DNA of 48,270 bases from Deltaproteobacteria bacterium (lineage in GTDB: Bacteria; Desulfobacterota; GWC2-55-46; DRME01), in the NCBI GenBank assembly GCA_011375175.1, contig DRME01000027.1:1-48270 (forward strand). The letters are read 5' to 3'. The notes below the pieces were generated by a model. That model saw only the letters and a list, made by a program, of their open reading frames with translations. It was not told where the DNA came from and did not search any database. A program made the translations under genes and the position numbers. Of the stretch, positions 16,191 to 23,887 are shown piece by piece (position 1 is the first letter of the stretch; each line of letters begins with the position of its first letter).

Positions 16191-16682
16191 ATGGGGGAAC
16201 AGGTAAAGATATGTCCGGGCTGCGGCGGCGAGTTCTATCCCCACGTGGATATGTGCGACTCGTGCGAGGTGAGGCTCGTCTTTCCCGAAGAGCTCGGGGA
16301 ACTGGAGCGGCAAGAGGCGGCCGTCCATGAGGCCGAAGGAAAACTCGTCTGCATAGAGGAAGGCGCCATCGGGCGCGTCTCGGAGCTTGCAAAGGTGCTC
16401 GACGAGGCGGGCATCGAGGCCCACGTCGTCAAGGGCGGCGGCAAGTGCGCCGGGGACGGCGGCTTCGGCCTGCTCGTCCACCAATCTCACATGGAGAAGG
16501 CGACGGAGGTGCTCGAGAAGTACTGGCTGACCATCCATCCCGAGCTCGCCGAGACGAAAAAGCGCATGGAGTCGGGTCTGTGCCCGGCCTGCGGCGCAAA
16601 GGTCGGGGGCTCGGCCGCGGAGTGTCCCGACTGCGGGCTCTTTCTCGGCGGCCCGGACGGCGACACGCCCGGAAGGCCATGA
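16191..16682 (+). CDS. zinc-ribbon protein with DUF2007-like domain
   Basis: A 163-residue cytoplasmic protein of unknown role. An N-terminal zinc ribbon has CPGC and CDSC pairs (residues 8-25). The middle region (LVCIEEGAIGRVSELAKVLDEAGIEAHVV...HMEKATEVLEKYW) resembles the DUF2007 putative signal-transducing fold. A second ribbon at the C-terminus has CPAC and CPDC. The start at 16191 is preceded by GAGAAAGGG and avoids a promoter-overlapping upstream extension. Its stop overlaps the ATG of the next gene (ATGA), so the two are likely co-translated. Confidence 0.7.
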   Translation: MGEQVKICPGCGGEFYPHVDMCDSCEVRLVFPEELGELERQEAAVHEAEGKLVCIEEGAIGRVSELAKVLDEAGIEAHVVKGGGKCAGDGGFGLLVHQSHMEKATEVLEKYWLTIHPELAETKKRMESGLCPACGAKVGGSAAECPDCGLFLGGPDGDTPGRP

Positions 16683-17590
16683 CATTCTTCGCCGAGATGG
16701 AAGACGGCGAGCTCGTCGAGCTCCTTTTCACCGAAGAGGACAGGCTCCCGCGCGACGCCGTCGACGAGTTCGTAAGGCGCGCCCCCTCGATGGCGCCCGC
16801 CCTCGCCGCAATCGTCACCGAGCGCGACAACTGGCTCGCCGACAGGCCCGAGTGGTGGGCCGTCGTCCACGGAGTCTACATCCTCGGCGCGTTGCGCCGG
16901 CCCGAGGCGGCGCTGCCGCTGGCCAGGGCCCTGAGGCTCTCCGTGGCCTTCGACTGCGACTGGGTGTACGAGGAGCTTCCGAGCATCTTCGGCGCCCTCG
17001 GTCCCTGCGCTCTGCCCTACGTGCGCGCCATAGCCGAGGACGTGACATCCGACTGGCACACGCGCTCGGTGGCGCTCGAGGCTGCGGCGGCCTCGGCCAT
17101 GGCCGACCCCGCACAGCTCGAAAAGGTCTTCGAGCTCTGCGCCTCCATCCTGAGCGACGGCGACGCCGACCTCTACCTGCGCCAGACGGCGGGCCACATA
17201 CTGCTCGACTTCCGGTGCGTGGGCTACGAGAACGAGCTCATGGCCTTCGCCGAAGAGGAAGCCGGGCGGCTGAGGGAAGACGACGAGTACGCCTTCGCCT
17301 TCCTTCCCGCCGAGGTGGACGACGAGCTTGCGAGGCCGGAGCCGGACCTCTACATCTACACCCGTGACTGGCTCGAGTTCTACGACGCCGAGAAGCTGGC
17401 CGAGCGGAGGGCCCGCTGGCGCGTCGAGGAGCAGCGCCGCAACGCGCCGGCCGCCGCCGTGCCCGACTTCATGGCCGACGACCTCGATGAGCCGGTGCGC
17501 GAAGGCCCGGCGGGCCGCAACGCCCCCTGTCCCTGCGGCAGCGGACTGAGATACCGCGAGTGCTGCTCGGGGAAAAAGACCATCCATTGA
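16679..17590 (+). CDS. SEC-C motif protein with HEAT-like repeats
   Basis: A 303-residue protein. Residues about 10-190 are alpha-helical with alternating Ala/Leu-rich helices (VVHGVYILGALRRPEAALPLARAL...), suggesting HEAT-type repeats as in DUF1186-like proteins. The C-terminus carries the zinc-binding SEC-C motif GRNAPCPCGSGLRYRECC, known from SecA and adaptor-type proteins. It overlaps the preceding zinc-ribbon gene by 4 nt. The function is not known; a protein-binding or proteostasis role is only suggested by the domains. Confidence 0.7.
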   Translation: MTFFAEMEDGELVELLFTEEDRLPRDAVDEFVRRAPSMAPALAAIVTERDNWLADRPEWWAVVHGVYILGALRRPEAALPLARALRLSVAFDCDWVYEELPSIFGALGPCALPYVRAIAEDVTSDWHTRSVALEAAAASAMADPAQLEKVFELCASILSDGDADLYLRQTAGHILLDFRCVGYENELMAFAEEEAGRLREDDEYAFAFLPAEVDDELARPEPDLYIYTRDWLEFYDAEKLAERRARWRVEEQRRNAPAAAVPDFMADDLDEPVREGPAGRNAPCPCGSGLRYRECCSGKKTIH

Positions 17591-17705
17591 CCGTCGGTCC
17601 CGCTCCGTTCTTTTCGCTCTCCCGGCCGCGCCGCCCTTGCGCGGCCTTACCGCGGGCCTTCGAGGAACCGGCCTTGCCGGCCCGGTAAGAGTCCCGGAGG
17701 GAAGG
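17590..17705. other. GC-rich hairpins in the gap before rseC
   Basis: Two hairpins, GGCCGCG/CGCGGCC and TTACCGCGGGCC with GGCCCGGTAA, follow the SEC-C gene. Neither has a T-run. They may end transcription or stabilise the upstream mRNA. Confidence 0.35.
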
Positions 17706-17754
17706 CGCGCGCCCCTTCACCCGGAGAGCTTCTCCATCGACAATCCCAGCCTCC

Positions 17755-17783
17755 TTGAAAGCCCTTTTCAATTCTGGTAAGAT
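17755..17783 (+). promoter_or_regulatory. promoter of rseC-smpB, probably leaderless
   Basis: TTGAAA (17755-17760), 17 nt, TAAGAT (17778-17783), then only 6 nt to the ATG at 17790. Transcription would start at or next to the A of the start codon. No Shine-Dalgarno is present. Confidence 0.5.
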
Positions 17784-17789
17784 TGATGT

Positions 17790-18233
17790 ATGGCGGAAGA
17801 AAAAGGCATAGTCATAGAGACGGGCGAGGACTTCGCCATCATAAAGGCGCGCCGCGACAAGGCCTGCGAGGGGTGTTCGCAGAAGAGCAGCTGCCGTCCC
17901 GGCGAGGGCGACGACATGCTCATAGAGGCGGACAATCCGGTCAACGCCAGGGTCGGCGACGAGGTGGTCTTCGCCGTGAGCACGTCCGCGTCACTCAAGG
18001 CCGGCGCCCTCCTCTATCTCTTTCCCCTGGCAAGCTTCATCGTCGGCGTGCTCGTGGGGGACCGTCTCGGTTCGACCTTCGGCTTCGGCGCCGAGCGTGA
18101 CGCCGCCTCGGCCGTCTTCGGTCTCGTCTTCCTCGCCGCTGCCTTCCTGGTCGTGAGGATTACGACCCGTTCGGCCTCGCGGGCCCGGTCCTACAGACCG
18201 ACTATCATAAGGGTCGTACACCATTGCCCGTAA
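17790..18233 (+). CDS. RseC/MucC family membrane protein
   Basis: A 147-residue inner-membrane protein of the SoxR-reducing system/RseC family. The cytoplasmic N-terminal domain has C26, C29 and C35 (CEGCSQKSSC), the conserved Cys cluster of the family. Two membrane segments follow at about 71-90 and 104-124. In other bacteria relatives modulate sigma-E signalling or redox enzymes such as Rnf-linked SoxR reduction; which applies here is unknown. The ATG is 6 nt from the -10. The 3' end overlaps smpB by 10 nt. Confidence 0.82.
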   Translation: MAEEKGIVIETGEDFAIIKARRDKACEGCSQKSSCRPGEGDDMLIEADNPVNARVGDEVVFAVSTSASLKAGALLYLFPLASFIVGVLVGDRLGSTFGFGAERDAASAVFGLVFLAAAFLVVRITTRSASRARSYRPTIIRVVHHCP

Positions 18234-18691
18234 AGACAGTCTGCACCAACCGCAAGGCCTTTCACGACTACTTCATCGAGGAGCGCTTCGAGGCCGGTCT
18301 GAGCCTTGAGGGCTGCGAAGTGAAGTCGCTTCGCGCCGGCAGGGCGAACCTCAAGGACAGTTACGCCCGCATCAGGGACGGGGAGGTCTTTCTGGTGGGG
18401 GCGCACATAAGTCCCTACGAGCAGGCCGACTCATTTGCCAGACCCGATCCCACCCGCACGCGAAAGCTGCTGCTCCACAGAAGGGAGATAAAGCGACTCA
18501 TCGGCAAGACCAGGGAGCGGGGCTACACGCTCATCCCCACCAGGATATACTTCAAGGACGGCAAGGCGAAGGTCGAGATCGCTCTTGCAAAGGGCAGGAA
18601 GCTCTACGACAAGCGCGAAGCCATAAGGCGCAAGACCATGGAGCGTGAGGCGGCAAGGGATATCAAGGACTCGCGCGCCAGGCGGCGCTGA
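18224..18691 (+). CDS. smpB: SsrA-binding protein SmpB
   Basis: A 155-residue tmRNA-binding protein for rescue of stalled ribosomes. The full family pattern is present: NRKAFHDYFIEERFEAGLSLEGCEVKSLRAG, then the beta-barrel with SYARI and HISPYEQ, and a basic C-terminal tail (AIRRKTMEREAARDIKDSRARRR) that enters the ribosomal mRNA channel. It starts with TTG inside the end of the rseC-like gene. No tmRNA gene was found nearby. Confidence 0.95.
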   Translation: MPVKTVCTNRKAFHDYFIEERFEAGLSLEGCEVKSLRAGRANLKDSYARIRDGEVFLVGAHISPYEQADSFARPDPTRTRKLLLHRREIKRLIGKTRERGYTLIPTRIYFKDGKAKVEIALAKGRKLYDKREAIRRKTMEREAARDIKDSRARRR

Positions 18692-18706
18692 GGCACGGGG
18701 GTCCCT

Positions 18707-19366
18707 CTATCGCGCCCGTCCCCTTCCTGTAAATCCTATGAGGAGCATGCCCGCGAGAAAGCCGCCGATGTGGGCGAACCAGGCTATGTTGCCGCCGGCC
18801 ATGGAGTTCAATACCTGAAAGACGAACCATATGCCGAGGAATACCAGCGCCGGAACCCTCACCACCTGGACGAAGAAGAAGAAAAACAGCAGCGTGAGGA
18901 TCCTCGCCCTCGGAAAGACGAGGAAGTAGGCGCCGAGCACGCCGGCGACGGCGCCGCTCGCGCCCACCATGGGCATGGACGACGACGGCTCGGCCATGAT
19001 GTGGGCGAGGCTCGCCACGGCTCCGGTAAAGAGATAGAATAGCAGAAACCTGAGGTGTCCGAGCCTGTCCTCGATGTTGTCGCCGAAGATCCACAGATAG
19101 AGCATGTTGCCGGCCATGTGGAAGAAGCCTCCGTGTACGAACATGGCGGTGAGCAGCGTAAAGGGCGGCGGCAGGATCCCCCAGGGGTAGATGTCGGTGA
19201 AGTGCGTTATCTCGTAAGGTATGACGGCGGTCCTGTAGATGAAGACCTCCTGCGCGCCGGGCGTCAGCGTCGACTGAAAGAGGAAGACGGCGGCGTTGAT
19301 GGCGATGATGAGCACCGTTACGATGGGAAAGCTTCCCGTGGGGTTTTCGTCCTTGAGAGGTATCAT
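18707..19366 (-). CDS. rhomboid family intramembrane serine protease
   Basis: A 219-residue six-helix membrane protease. The catalytic Ser lies in GASGAVAGV (about 136-144) and the His in WFAHIGGFLAGM near residue 199. The N-terminal MIPLKDENPTGSFPIVTVLIIAINAAVF and HGGFFHMAGNMLYLWIFGDNIED are characteristic of the bacterial 'DENPT' rhomboids. It is convergent with smpB and separated from it by 15 nt. Substrates are unknown. Confidence 0.92.
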   Translation of the reverse strand: MIPLKDENPTGSFPIVTVLIIAINAAVFLFQSTLTPGAQEVFIYRTAVIPYEITHFTDIYPWGILPPPFTLLTAMFVHGGFFHMAGNMLYLWIFGDNIEDRLGHLRFLLFYLFTGAVASLAHIMAEPSSSMPMVGASGAVAGVLGAYFLVFPRARILTLLFFFFFVQVVRVPALVFLGIWFVFQVLNSMAGGNIAWFAHIGGFLAGMLLIGFTGRGRAR

Positions 19367-19497
19367 AGACCTCGATTTTCCTACCGAATCGCACCGCCGG
19401 TCAACCTTTTATTTCGCGGCCGTGAATATCCGCCCGCCGGGCGGCCGGGGGCCGTATGGCGCGCCGTGGACGAGTTGACGGGCGTTGAGGGGTGACG

Positions 19498-20607
19498 ATG
19501 GCGGCCGTGCGCACCGGGACAGCCAGCCTGCCGCTTCACGGCGGCCGCGCTCCGCGCTGGCTCTTCGAGCGGATGACGCGCCTTGCGCGCCAGGTCGTAA
19601 TCGCCGTCGTCGACGACGGGGGGCCGCGGGAGCTTGTGCGCCGTCTCTCCGATCCCTTCTGGTTCCAGGCCCTCGGATGCGCCGTTGGTTTCGACTGGCA
19701 CTCGAGCGGCGTGACGACGACGCTTTGCGCCGCGCTCAAGGAGGCGCTGCGCGGCATGGAGCGCGACGTGGGGATCTTCGCGGCCGGCGGCAAGGGCAGG
19801 ACCTCGCGCCGGACGCCGGCGGAGATATGCGACAAGGGCGAGGCCGTTTCGGCGCCGGTGGAAAGACTCGTCTACGCAAGCCGCATGTCGGCAAAGGTGG
19901 ACAGCTCGGCCCTCCAGGACGGCTACTCCATATACCACCACAGCTTCTTCTTCACCGCCGACGGTTCATGGGTGGTGGTGCAGCAGGGGATGAACGAAGG
20001 GAGCGGCTTGGCGAGACGCTACCACTGGGTGGGCGGGACCGACGGCCCGGCGGGGGAGCGCGGCTTCGTCTGCGAGCCCCACAGCGGCGTCTGCTGCGAC
20101 GTCAGGGGAACGGCTCTCAACATGGTGGCGGCGGCGAGCGGGGAGGCGAGAGCCTGCTGCGCCGAACTGTCCCGTCAACACCCCGATACCCTGGTGCGCG
20201 AGCTCGAAAAGGCGGTGCACCTTGAGATGCCCTCGCGCCACGCCGTGACAAGGGCCGACATCAACCCCCGCAGGCTCCACAAGATATTCCTCTCCACCTA
20301 CGAGAGCGGCCCCGCCGATTTCGAGGCGCTGCTGGCCATGCCGGGCGTGGGGGCGAAGACCGTGAGAGCGCTCAGCCTTCTGGCCGAGCTCCTCTACGGC
20401 GCCAGAGCCTCGACCGATGATCCGGCGCGCTTCAGCTTCGCCCACGGCGGCAAGGACGGACATCCATACCCCGTGGACCGGCGGCTCTACGATTCGACCA
20501 TAGAGTACCTCACCGATGCGCTCGAAAGGGCGCGGATAGGGCGCAGCGACAAGATCGACGCCCTCAAGCGGCTCGCCCGCATGGAAAGGGGAACGAGGCG
20601 CCGCTGA
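19498..20607 (+). CDS. DUF763 domain protein
   Basis: A 369-residue protein of the DUF763 family, frequent in archaea and scattered in bacteria. The conserved blocks are clear: TGTASLPLHGGRAPRWLFERM, PFWFQALGCAVGFDWHSSGVTTTLCAALKEAL, GGKGRTSRRTP and DGYSIYHHSFFFTADGSWVVVQQGMN. A helix-hairpin-helix-like segment (LLAMPGVGAKTVRALSLLAELLYG) near residues 280-300 suggests nucleic-acid binding. ATG 19498 is chosen because TTGAGGGG lies about 6 nt upstream. No function has been shown for the family as far as I know. Confidence 0.88.
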   Translation: MAAVRTGTASLPLHGGRAPRWLFERMTRLARQVVIAVVDDGGPRELVRRLSDPFWFQALGCAVGFDWHSSGVTTTLCAALKEALRGMERDVGIFAAGGKGRTSRRTPAEICDKGEAVSAPVERLVYASRMSAKVDSSALQDGYSIYHHSFFFTADGSWVVVQQGMNEGSGLARRYHWVGGTDGPAGERGFVCEPHSGVCCDVRGTALNMVAAASGEARACCAELSRQHPDTLVRELEKAVHLEMPSRHAVTRADINPRRLHKIFLSTYESGPADFEALLAMPGVGAKTVRALSLLAELLYGARASTDDPARFSFAHGGKDGHPYPVDRRLYDSTIEYLTDALERARIGRSDKIDALKRLARMERGTRRR

Positions 20608-20669
20608 GCCCCATGCCGGCGCACAAGCGCTTTTCCTTTGCAAGGTGTAAATTTTGTAAGTAAAATATA

Positions 20670-20892
20670 AGGAAGCTCTGATTAATTGCCCTGAGGGAAC
20701 CTTTTTGTAAAAGGGTCACAGACCCCCGGTTCCCTCAGACTCCCTCCAAAAACTTTTAACGCCCTGCGGATCACCCCGATTTTGCTTCAAGCAAAATCGG
20801 GGTGATCCGCAGGGAATTAAAAGTCTTTGAAGGGGGTCTGGGGGAAACTTTCTACAGAAAGTTTCCCCCAGTGCAATAAAGCAGAATTTCCA
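20670..20892. mobile_element. MITE-like palindromic element R5
   Basis: Complete element with left terminal repeat AGGAAGCTCTGATTAATTGC, right end ATAAAGCAGAATTTCCA, and TA on both sides (20668-20669, 20893-20894). It carries the CTGAGGGAACC module with a GGGTC/GACCC insert, a central palindrome CCCTGCGGATCACCCCGA around TTTTGCTTCAAGCAAAA, and the CTGGGGGAAACTTTC module. It fills the gap between the DUF763 gene and the next regulator. Confidence 0.8.
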
Positions 20893-20925
20893 TAAGGGGA
20901 GCTCTGAATATCGGGGAGGTTGTCT

Positions 20926-22119
20926 ATGGATGACGTTTCCAGGAAGACAGAGGCGTTGCTCGACGAGCTCGACGCTCTCAAGGGCGGCATCTCCGAGCTC
21001 GAGCAGCGTTTTGAGAAGACGCGGGTCTTTGCCAGAAGCGCCGTCAACGACTTCAACAACATTGTCACGTCGTTGCTCGGCAACATCGCCCTTGTCCTCA
21101 TGTCGGGCGAGCTTGACGACGAGGTGGTGAAGCGGCTGAAGGCAGCGGAGCGGGCGGCCCTGAAGGCGAAGAACCTGACCCGCCAGATGCTCGCCTTTTT
21201 CAACGGCGACAGGCCGGCCATGCACCCCGTTCAAGTCGCGGCCCTTGTGGAGGGGGCCGTCAGCTCGGCGCTCATTGATTCGCAGGCAAGCTGCAGGCGT
21301 TACGTGCCCGAGGACCTGCCTTGCGTATACGTCGACGAGTCGCTGATGACGAGCGTGCTCTACGAGCTGGTGACCAGCGCCGGTGAAGGGGGGGACGGCC
21401 GCCGGTCGATCATGGTATCGGCCGACGAGCTGATGCTCTCCGAGGGCAACTCGCTCGGACTGGAGCAGGGACGCTACGTGAGGATAGGCGTAAGGGACGA
21501 CGGACCGGGCATCCCTCCCGAAATGCTCGACAGGGTCTTCGATCCCGATTATCTCTCACCGTCGGGCAGGCACGGGCTCGGTCTCTTTACGGCCCTTCAC
21601 ATAGTAAAGAGCCACGGCGGTACGATGAGGCTCGAGTCCAGGGTCGGCCAGGGCACGACGGCCTTCGTCTATCTCCCGGTTTCGGAGGAGAAGGAGGAGG
21701 GCCGGGCCGCTTCCGCGCCGCTTGTCACGGACGGCAAGATACTCGTCATGGAGGACGAGGAGGCGGTGTGCACGCTCCTCGACGAGATGCTCTCGCCCTT
21801 CGGACACGACGTGGTGTTTGCAAGAAACGGAGACGAGGCCCTGCGGCGTTACGACGAGGCGCTCAGGCGCAACGAGCCTTTCGACGCCGTGCTCATGGAC
21901 CTTACCATTGTGGGAGGCATGGACGGAAGGGAGGCGATAAAGAGGCTGCGCGAGATGGACCCCAACGTGAAGGCCATCGTCTCGAGCGGCCAGATAGACG
22001 ATCCGATCATGAGCGACTACAAGAAGCACGGCTTCTGCTATGCCCTGGCAAAGCCCTATACGGTCGCCGAACTGAGAAACGCCCTCCACAACGTGCTCGG
22101 AGGCGGCGCGGGCGCCTGA
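20926..22119 (+). CDS. histidine-kinase-like ATPase with C-terminal receiver, H-box His replaced by Asn
   Basis: A 397-residue soluble hybrid regulator with no membrane segment or sensor domain. The N-terminus is a coiled coil. The dimerisation helix reads AVNDFNNIVTSLLGNIAL (about 40-57); in related kinases the first position is AHDFNN, so the phospho-accepting His is Asn here. The ATPase domain keeps RDDGPGIP and GRHGLGLFTALHIVKSHGG. The C-terminal receiver keeps ED..., the acceptor Asp in VLMDLTI and Lys in LAKPY. It probably cannot autophosphorylate. ATG 20926 is preferred because GGGGAGG lies 6 nt upstream. Confidence 0.85.
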   Translation: MDDVSRKTEALLDELDALKGGISELEQRFEKTRVFARSAVNDFNNIVTSLLGNIALVLMSGELDDEVVKRLKAAERAALKAKNLTRQMLAFFNGDRPAMHPVQVAALVEGAVSSALIDSQASCRRYVPEDLPCVYVDESLMTSVLYELVTSAGEGGDGRRSIMVSADELMLSEGNSLGLEQGRYVRIGVRDDGPGIPPEMLDRVFDPDYLSPSGRHGLGLFTALHIVKSHGGTMRLESRVGQGTTAFVYLPVSEEKEEGRAASAPLVTDGKILVMEDEEAVCTLLDEMLSPFGHDVVFARNGDEALRRYDEALRRNEPFDAVLMDLTIVGGMDGREAIKRLREMDPNVKAIVSSGQIDDPIMSDYKKHGFCYALAKPYTVAELRNALHNVLGGGAGA

Positions 22120-22169
22120 CACAGAGCGCGCCGGTCCATACGCTCGGCCGGCGCCTTTTCACGCTTCCC

Positions 22170-22210
22170 CGGAAAAAGGCGGCGGGTGTGGGTCACACCC
22201 GCCGCCTTTC
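22170..22210. terminator. bidirectional intrinsic terminator
   Basis: AAAAAGGCGGCGGGTGTG pairs with CACACCCGCCGCCTTT around a 3-4 nt loop. It lies between two convergent genes (stops at 22119 and 22257) and has A/T runs on both sides. Confidence 0.8.
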
Positions 22211-22256
22211 GCATCAGTCACCGTCAAGCAGAGACCGTCGAAGTAAAGCGGTCCTT

Positions 22257-22541
22257 CTACTTCTTGGCCTTTGCGGAGGTATCCTTCGCCGCCGTCTTCT
22301 TTTTCGTGGAGGCTGACTTGGCCCTGGGGCCGCACTTGGAAGCGGGTTTGGCGGCGCACTTCTCTTCGGCCGTCACCAGTTTCTTCAGCGCCCTGATGTG
22401 CTCGCGCTTGCCCTTTGCGATCTCCCTGAGCGCGGCCTTGGTCTCCTTCATGGCCGCAGCCTTGGTGGTCTCCACGAGCTTGGCCAGGAGCGCCTCTTCA
22501 CGCCTGACTATGCCTTTTAGTGCCGTAGCCGTCTTTGCCAT
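22257..22541 (-). CDS. small lysine/alanine-rich protein, unknown
   Basis: A 94-residue highly basic protein that I do not recognise. Residues 1-60 are predicted helical (ALKGIVRREEALLAKLVETTKAAAMKETKAALREIAKGKREHIRALKKLV). The tail (KSASTKKKTAAKDTSAKAKK) resembles histone H1-like or nucleoid-protein tails. Two Cys occur (KCAAKPASKC). It has a strong AAGGAGG site 6 nt before the ATG, and a terminator follows, so it is a real single-gene unit. A DNA- or polyphosphate-binding role is possible but not shown. Confidence 0.65.
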   Translation of the reverse strand: MAKTATALKGIVRREEALLAKLVETTKAAAMKETKAALREIAKGKREHIRALKKLVTAEEKCAAKPASKCGPRAKSASTKKKTAAKDTSAKAKK

Positions 22542-22810
22542 AGTCGCCTCCTTGAAAAAGGGTATTTATCTAAAAATAGCAGAAAAATTCCGGCTGATCA
22601 ATCCGATCGGGCTTTGTCAAGTCTTTTTTTACGGCGGGGAGAGGCCCTTTGCGCGATGCCGGAGCGGCTCGCAAGGAGCCGTGAAGCCGCTCTAAAAGCG
22701 GTTTCGCGGCTGTAGAACCCGTTTCGGAGAGGGGAGGCGGCCGGAGGGATAAGGCCGGCAGCCGCTTTGCGCACCGACGACGTTTCGTCGTCCAACAAGA
22801 CTTCCTGTTT
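22542..22810. other. non-coding gap with a hairpin
   Basis: About 270 nt between the Lys-rich gene and the tsaD terminator. A hairpin GAAGCCGCT/AGCGGTTTC lies at about 22680-22705 beside another possible stem (GAGCGGCT/AGCCGCTC). No gene or clear promoter hexamers were identified. Confidence 0.4.
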
Positions 22811-22853
22811 TTTCTTTGCCTACTTTCTTTTTTTCAAAAAAGAAAGTAGGTCA
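22811..22853 (-). terminator. terminator hairpin at the 3' end of tsaD
   Basis: CCTACTTTCTTTTTT pairs with AAAAAAGAAAGTAGG directly after the tsaD stop codon. A related sequence in inverted orientation lies upstream of the partner gene at 25041-25076. Confidence 0.65.
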
Positions 22854-23870
22854 GAAGGATTTCCAGCTCGGGAGGGCGTTCAAGGAGAGGGGGTCGCGCC
22901 TGCCGTTCTTTAGCATGTGGTAGGCGGCCGCCGCGACCATGGCGGCGTTGTCGCTGCACAGGCGCGGCGGCGGGATGAAGAGCCTAACCCGGCCGGAGGC
23001 GGCGCGCTCGGCGAGTCTTGCGCGGAGTCTGGAGTTGCAGGCCACGCCGCCGGCGACGATGAGCGTGTCCGAGCCTGTGGCGCCGAGGGCCCGGAAGGCC
23101 TTTTCCACGAGCACGTCAACGACGGCCTCCTGGAAGCTCGCCGCTATGTCGGCCGTCTCTGAGGGGGCGGGCGGGCGTCCCAGCCCACTTATGTGGTTTA
23201 GCACCGCCGTCTTTATGCCGCTGAAGCTGAAGTCGAGGTTTTTCTTGTCCTCCAGCATGGGACGTTTGAAGGGCACGGCGGAGGCGTCTCCCCCGCCGGC
23301 CGCCCTGTCTATGGCCGCTCCGCCGGGGAAGCCGAGTCCCAGGAGCTTTGCCGCCTTGTCGAAGGCCTCGCCCGCCGCGTCGTCGCGCGTCTGACCGAGC
23401 ACCCGGTAGTCGCAGTGGGATGTGTACTCGAGAAGTGTCGTGTGTCCCCCGGAGACTATGAGGGCGACGAGCGGAAAGCAGGGGGCCTGGCCGCCTTCGC
23501 CGCCGTCGATGAAGGCCGCCATGGAGTGGGCCTCTATATGGTTCACGCCCACAAAGGGCTTGCCGGACACATAGGCTATGGCCTTGGCGAAGGACAGCCC
23601 CACCAATATGGAGCCCACGAGCCCGGGGCCGCGGGTGACGCCGATGGCGTCGATCTCTTCGAGCGAAAGCCCGGCCCTCGAGAGCGCCTCTTCGACTACG
23701 GGTATCACCGTTTCTATGTGGCGGCGCGAGGCGAGCTCTGGCACCACGCCGCCGTACCTGCCGTGTATGTCGTCCTGCGAGGAGACGACCGAGGAGAGCA
23801 GGCGCGCGCCGTCCTCGACCACCGCGGCGGCCGTGTCGTCGCACGATGATTCTATGCCGAGTACGAGCAA
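22851..23870 (-). CDS. tsaD: tRNA N6-adenosine threonylcarbamoyltransferase TsaD
   Basis: A 339-residue ASKHA-fold enzyme that transfers the threonylcarbamoyl group to A37 of ANN-decoding tRNAs. Diagnostic motifs are LGIESSCDDTAAAVV at the N-terminus, the metal-binding NHIEAHS, IVSGGHTTL, AFDKAAKLLGLGFPGG and SRLRARL. The start is taken as TTG 23870, because AAGGAGG lies 7 nt upstream; a TTG seven codons earlier would put that site inside the gene. The start region overlaps the end of the cysteine desulfurase gene, so the two form an operon. Confidence 0.95.
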   Translation of the reverse strand: MLVLGIESSCDDTAAAVVEDGARLLSSVVSSQDDIHGRYGGVVPELASRRHIETVIPVVEEALSRAGLSLEEIDAIGVTRGPGLVGSILVGLSFAKAIAYVSGKPFVGVNHIEAHSMAAFIDGGEGGQAPCFPLVALIVSGGHTTLLEYTSHCDYRVLGQTRDDAAGEAFDKAAKLLGLGFPGGAAIDRAAGGGDASAVPFKRPMLEDKKNLDFSFSGIKTAVLNHISGLGRPPAPSETADIAASFQEAVVDVLVEKAFRALGATGSDTLIVAGGVACNSRLRARLAERAASGRVRLFIPPPRLCSDNAAMVAAAAYHMLKNGRRDPLSLNALPSWKSF

Positions 23871-23887
23871 CGAGTTTCCTCCTTGCG

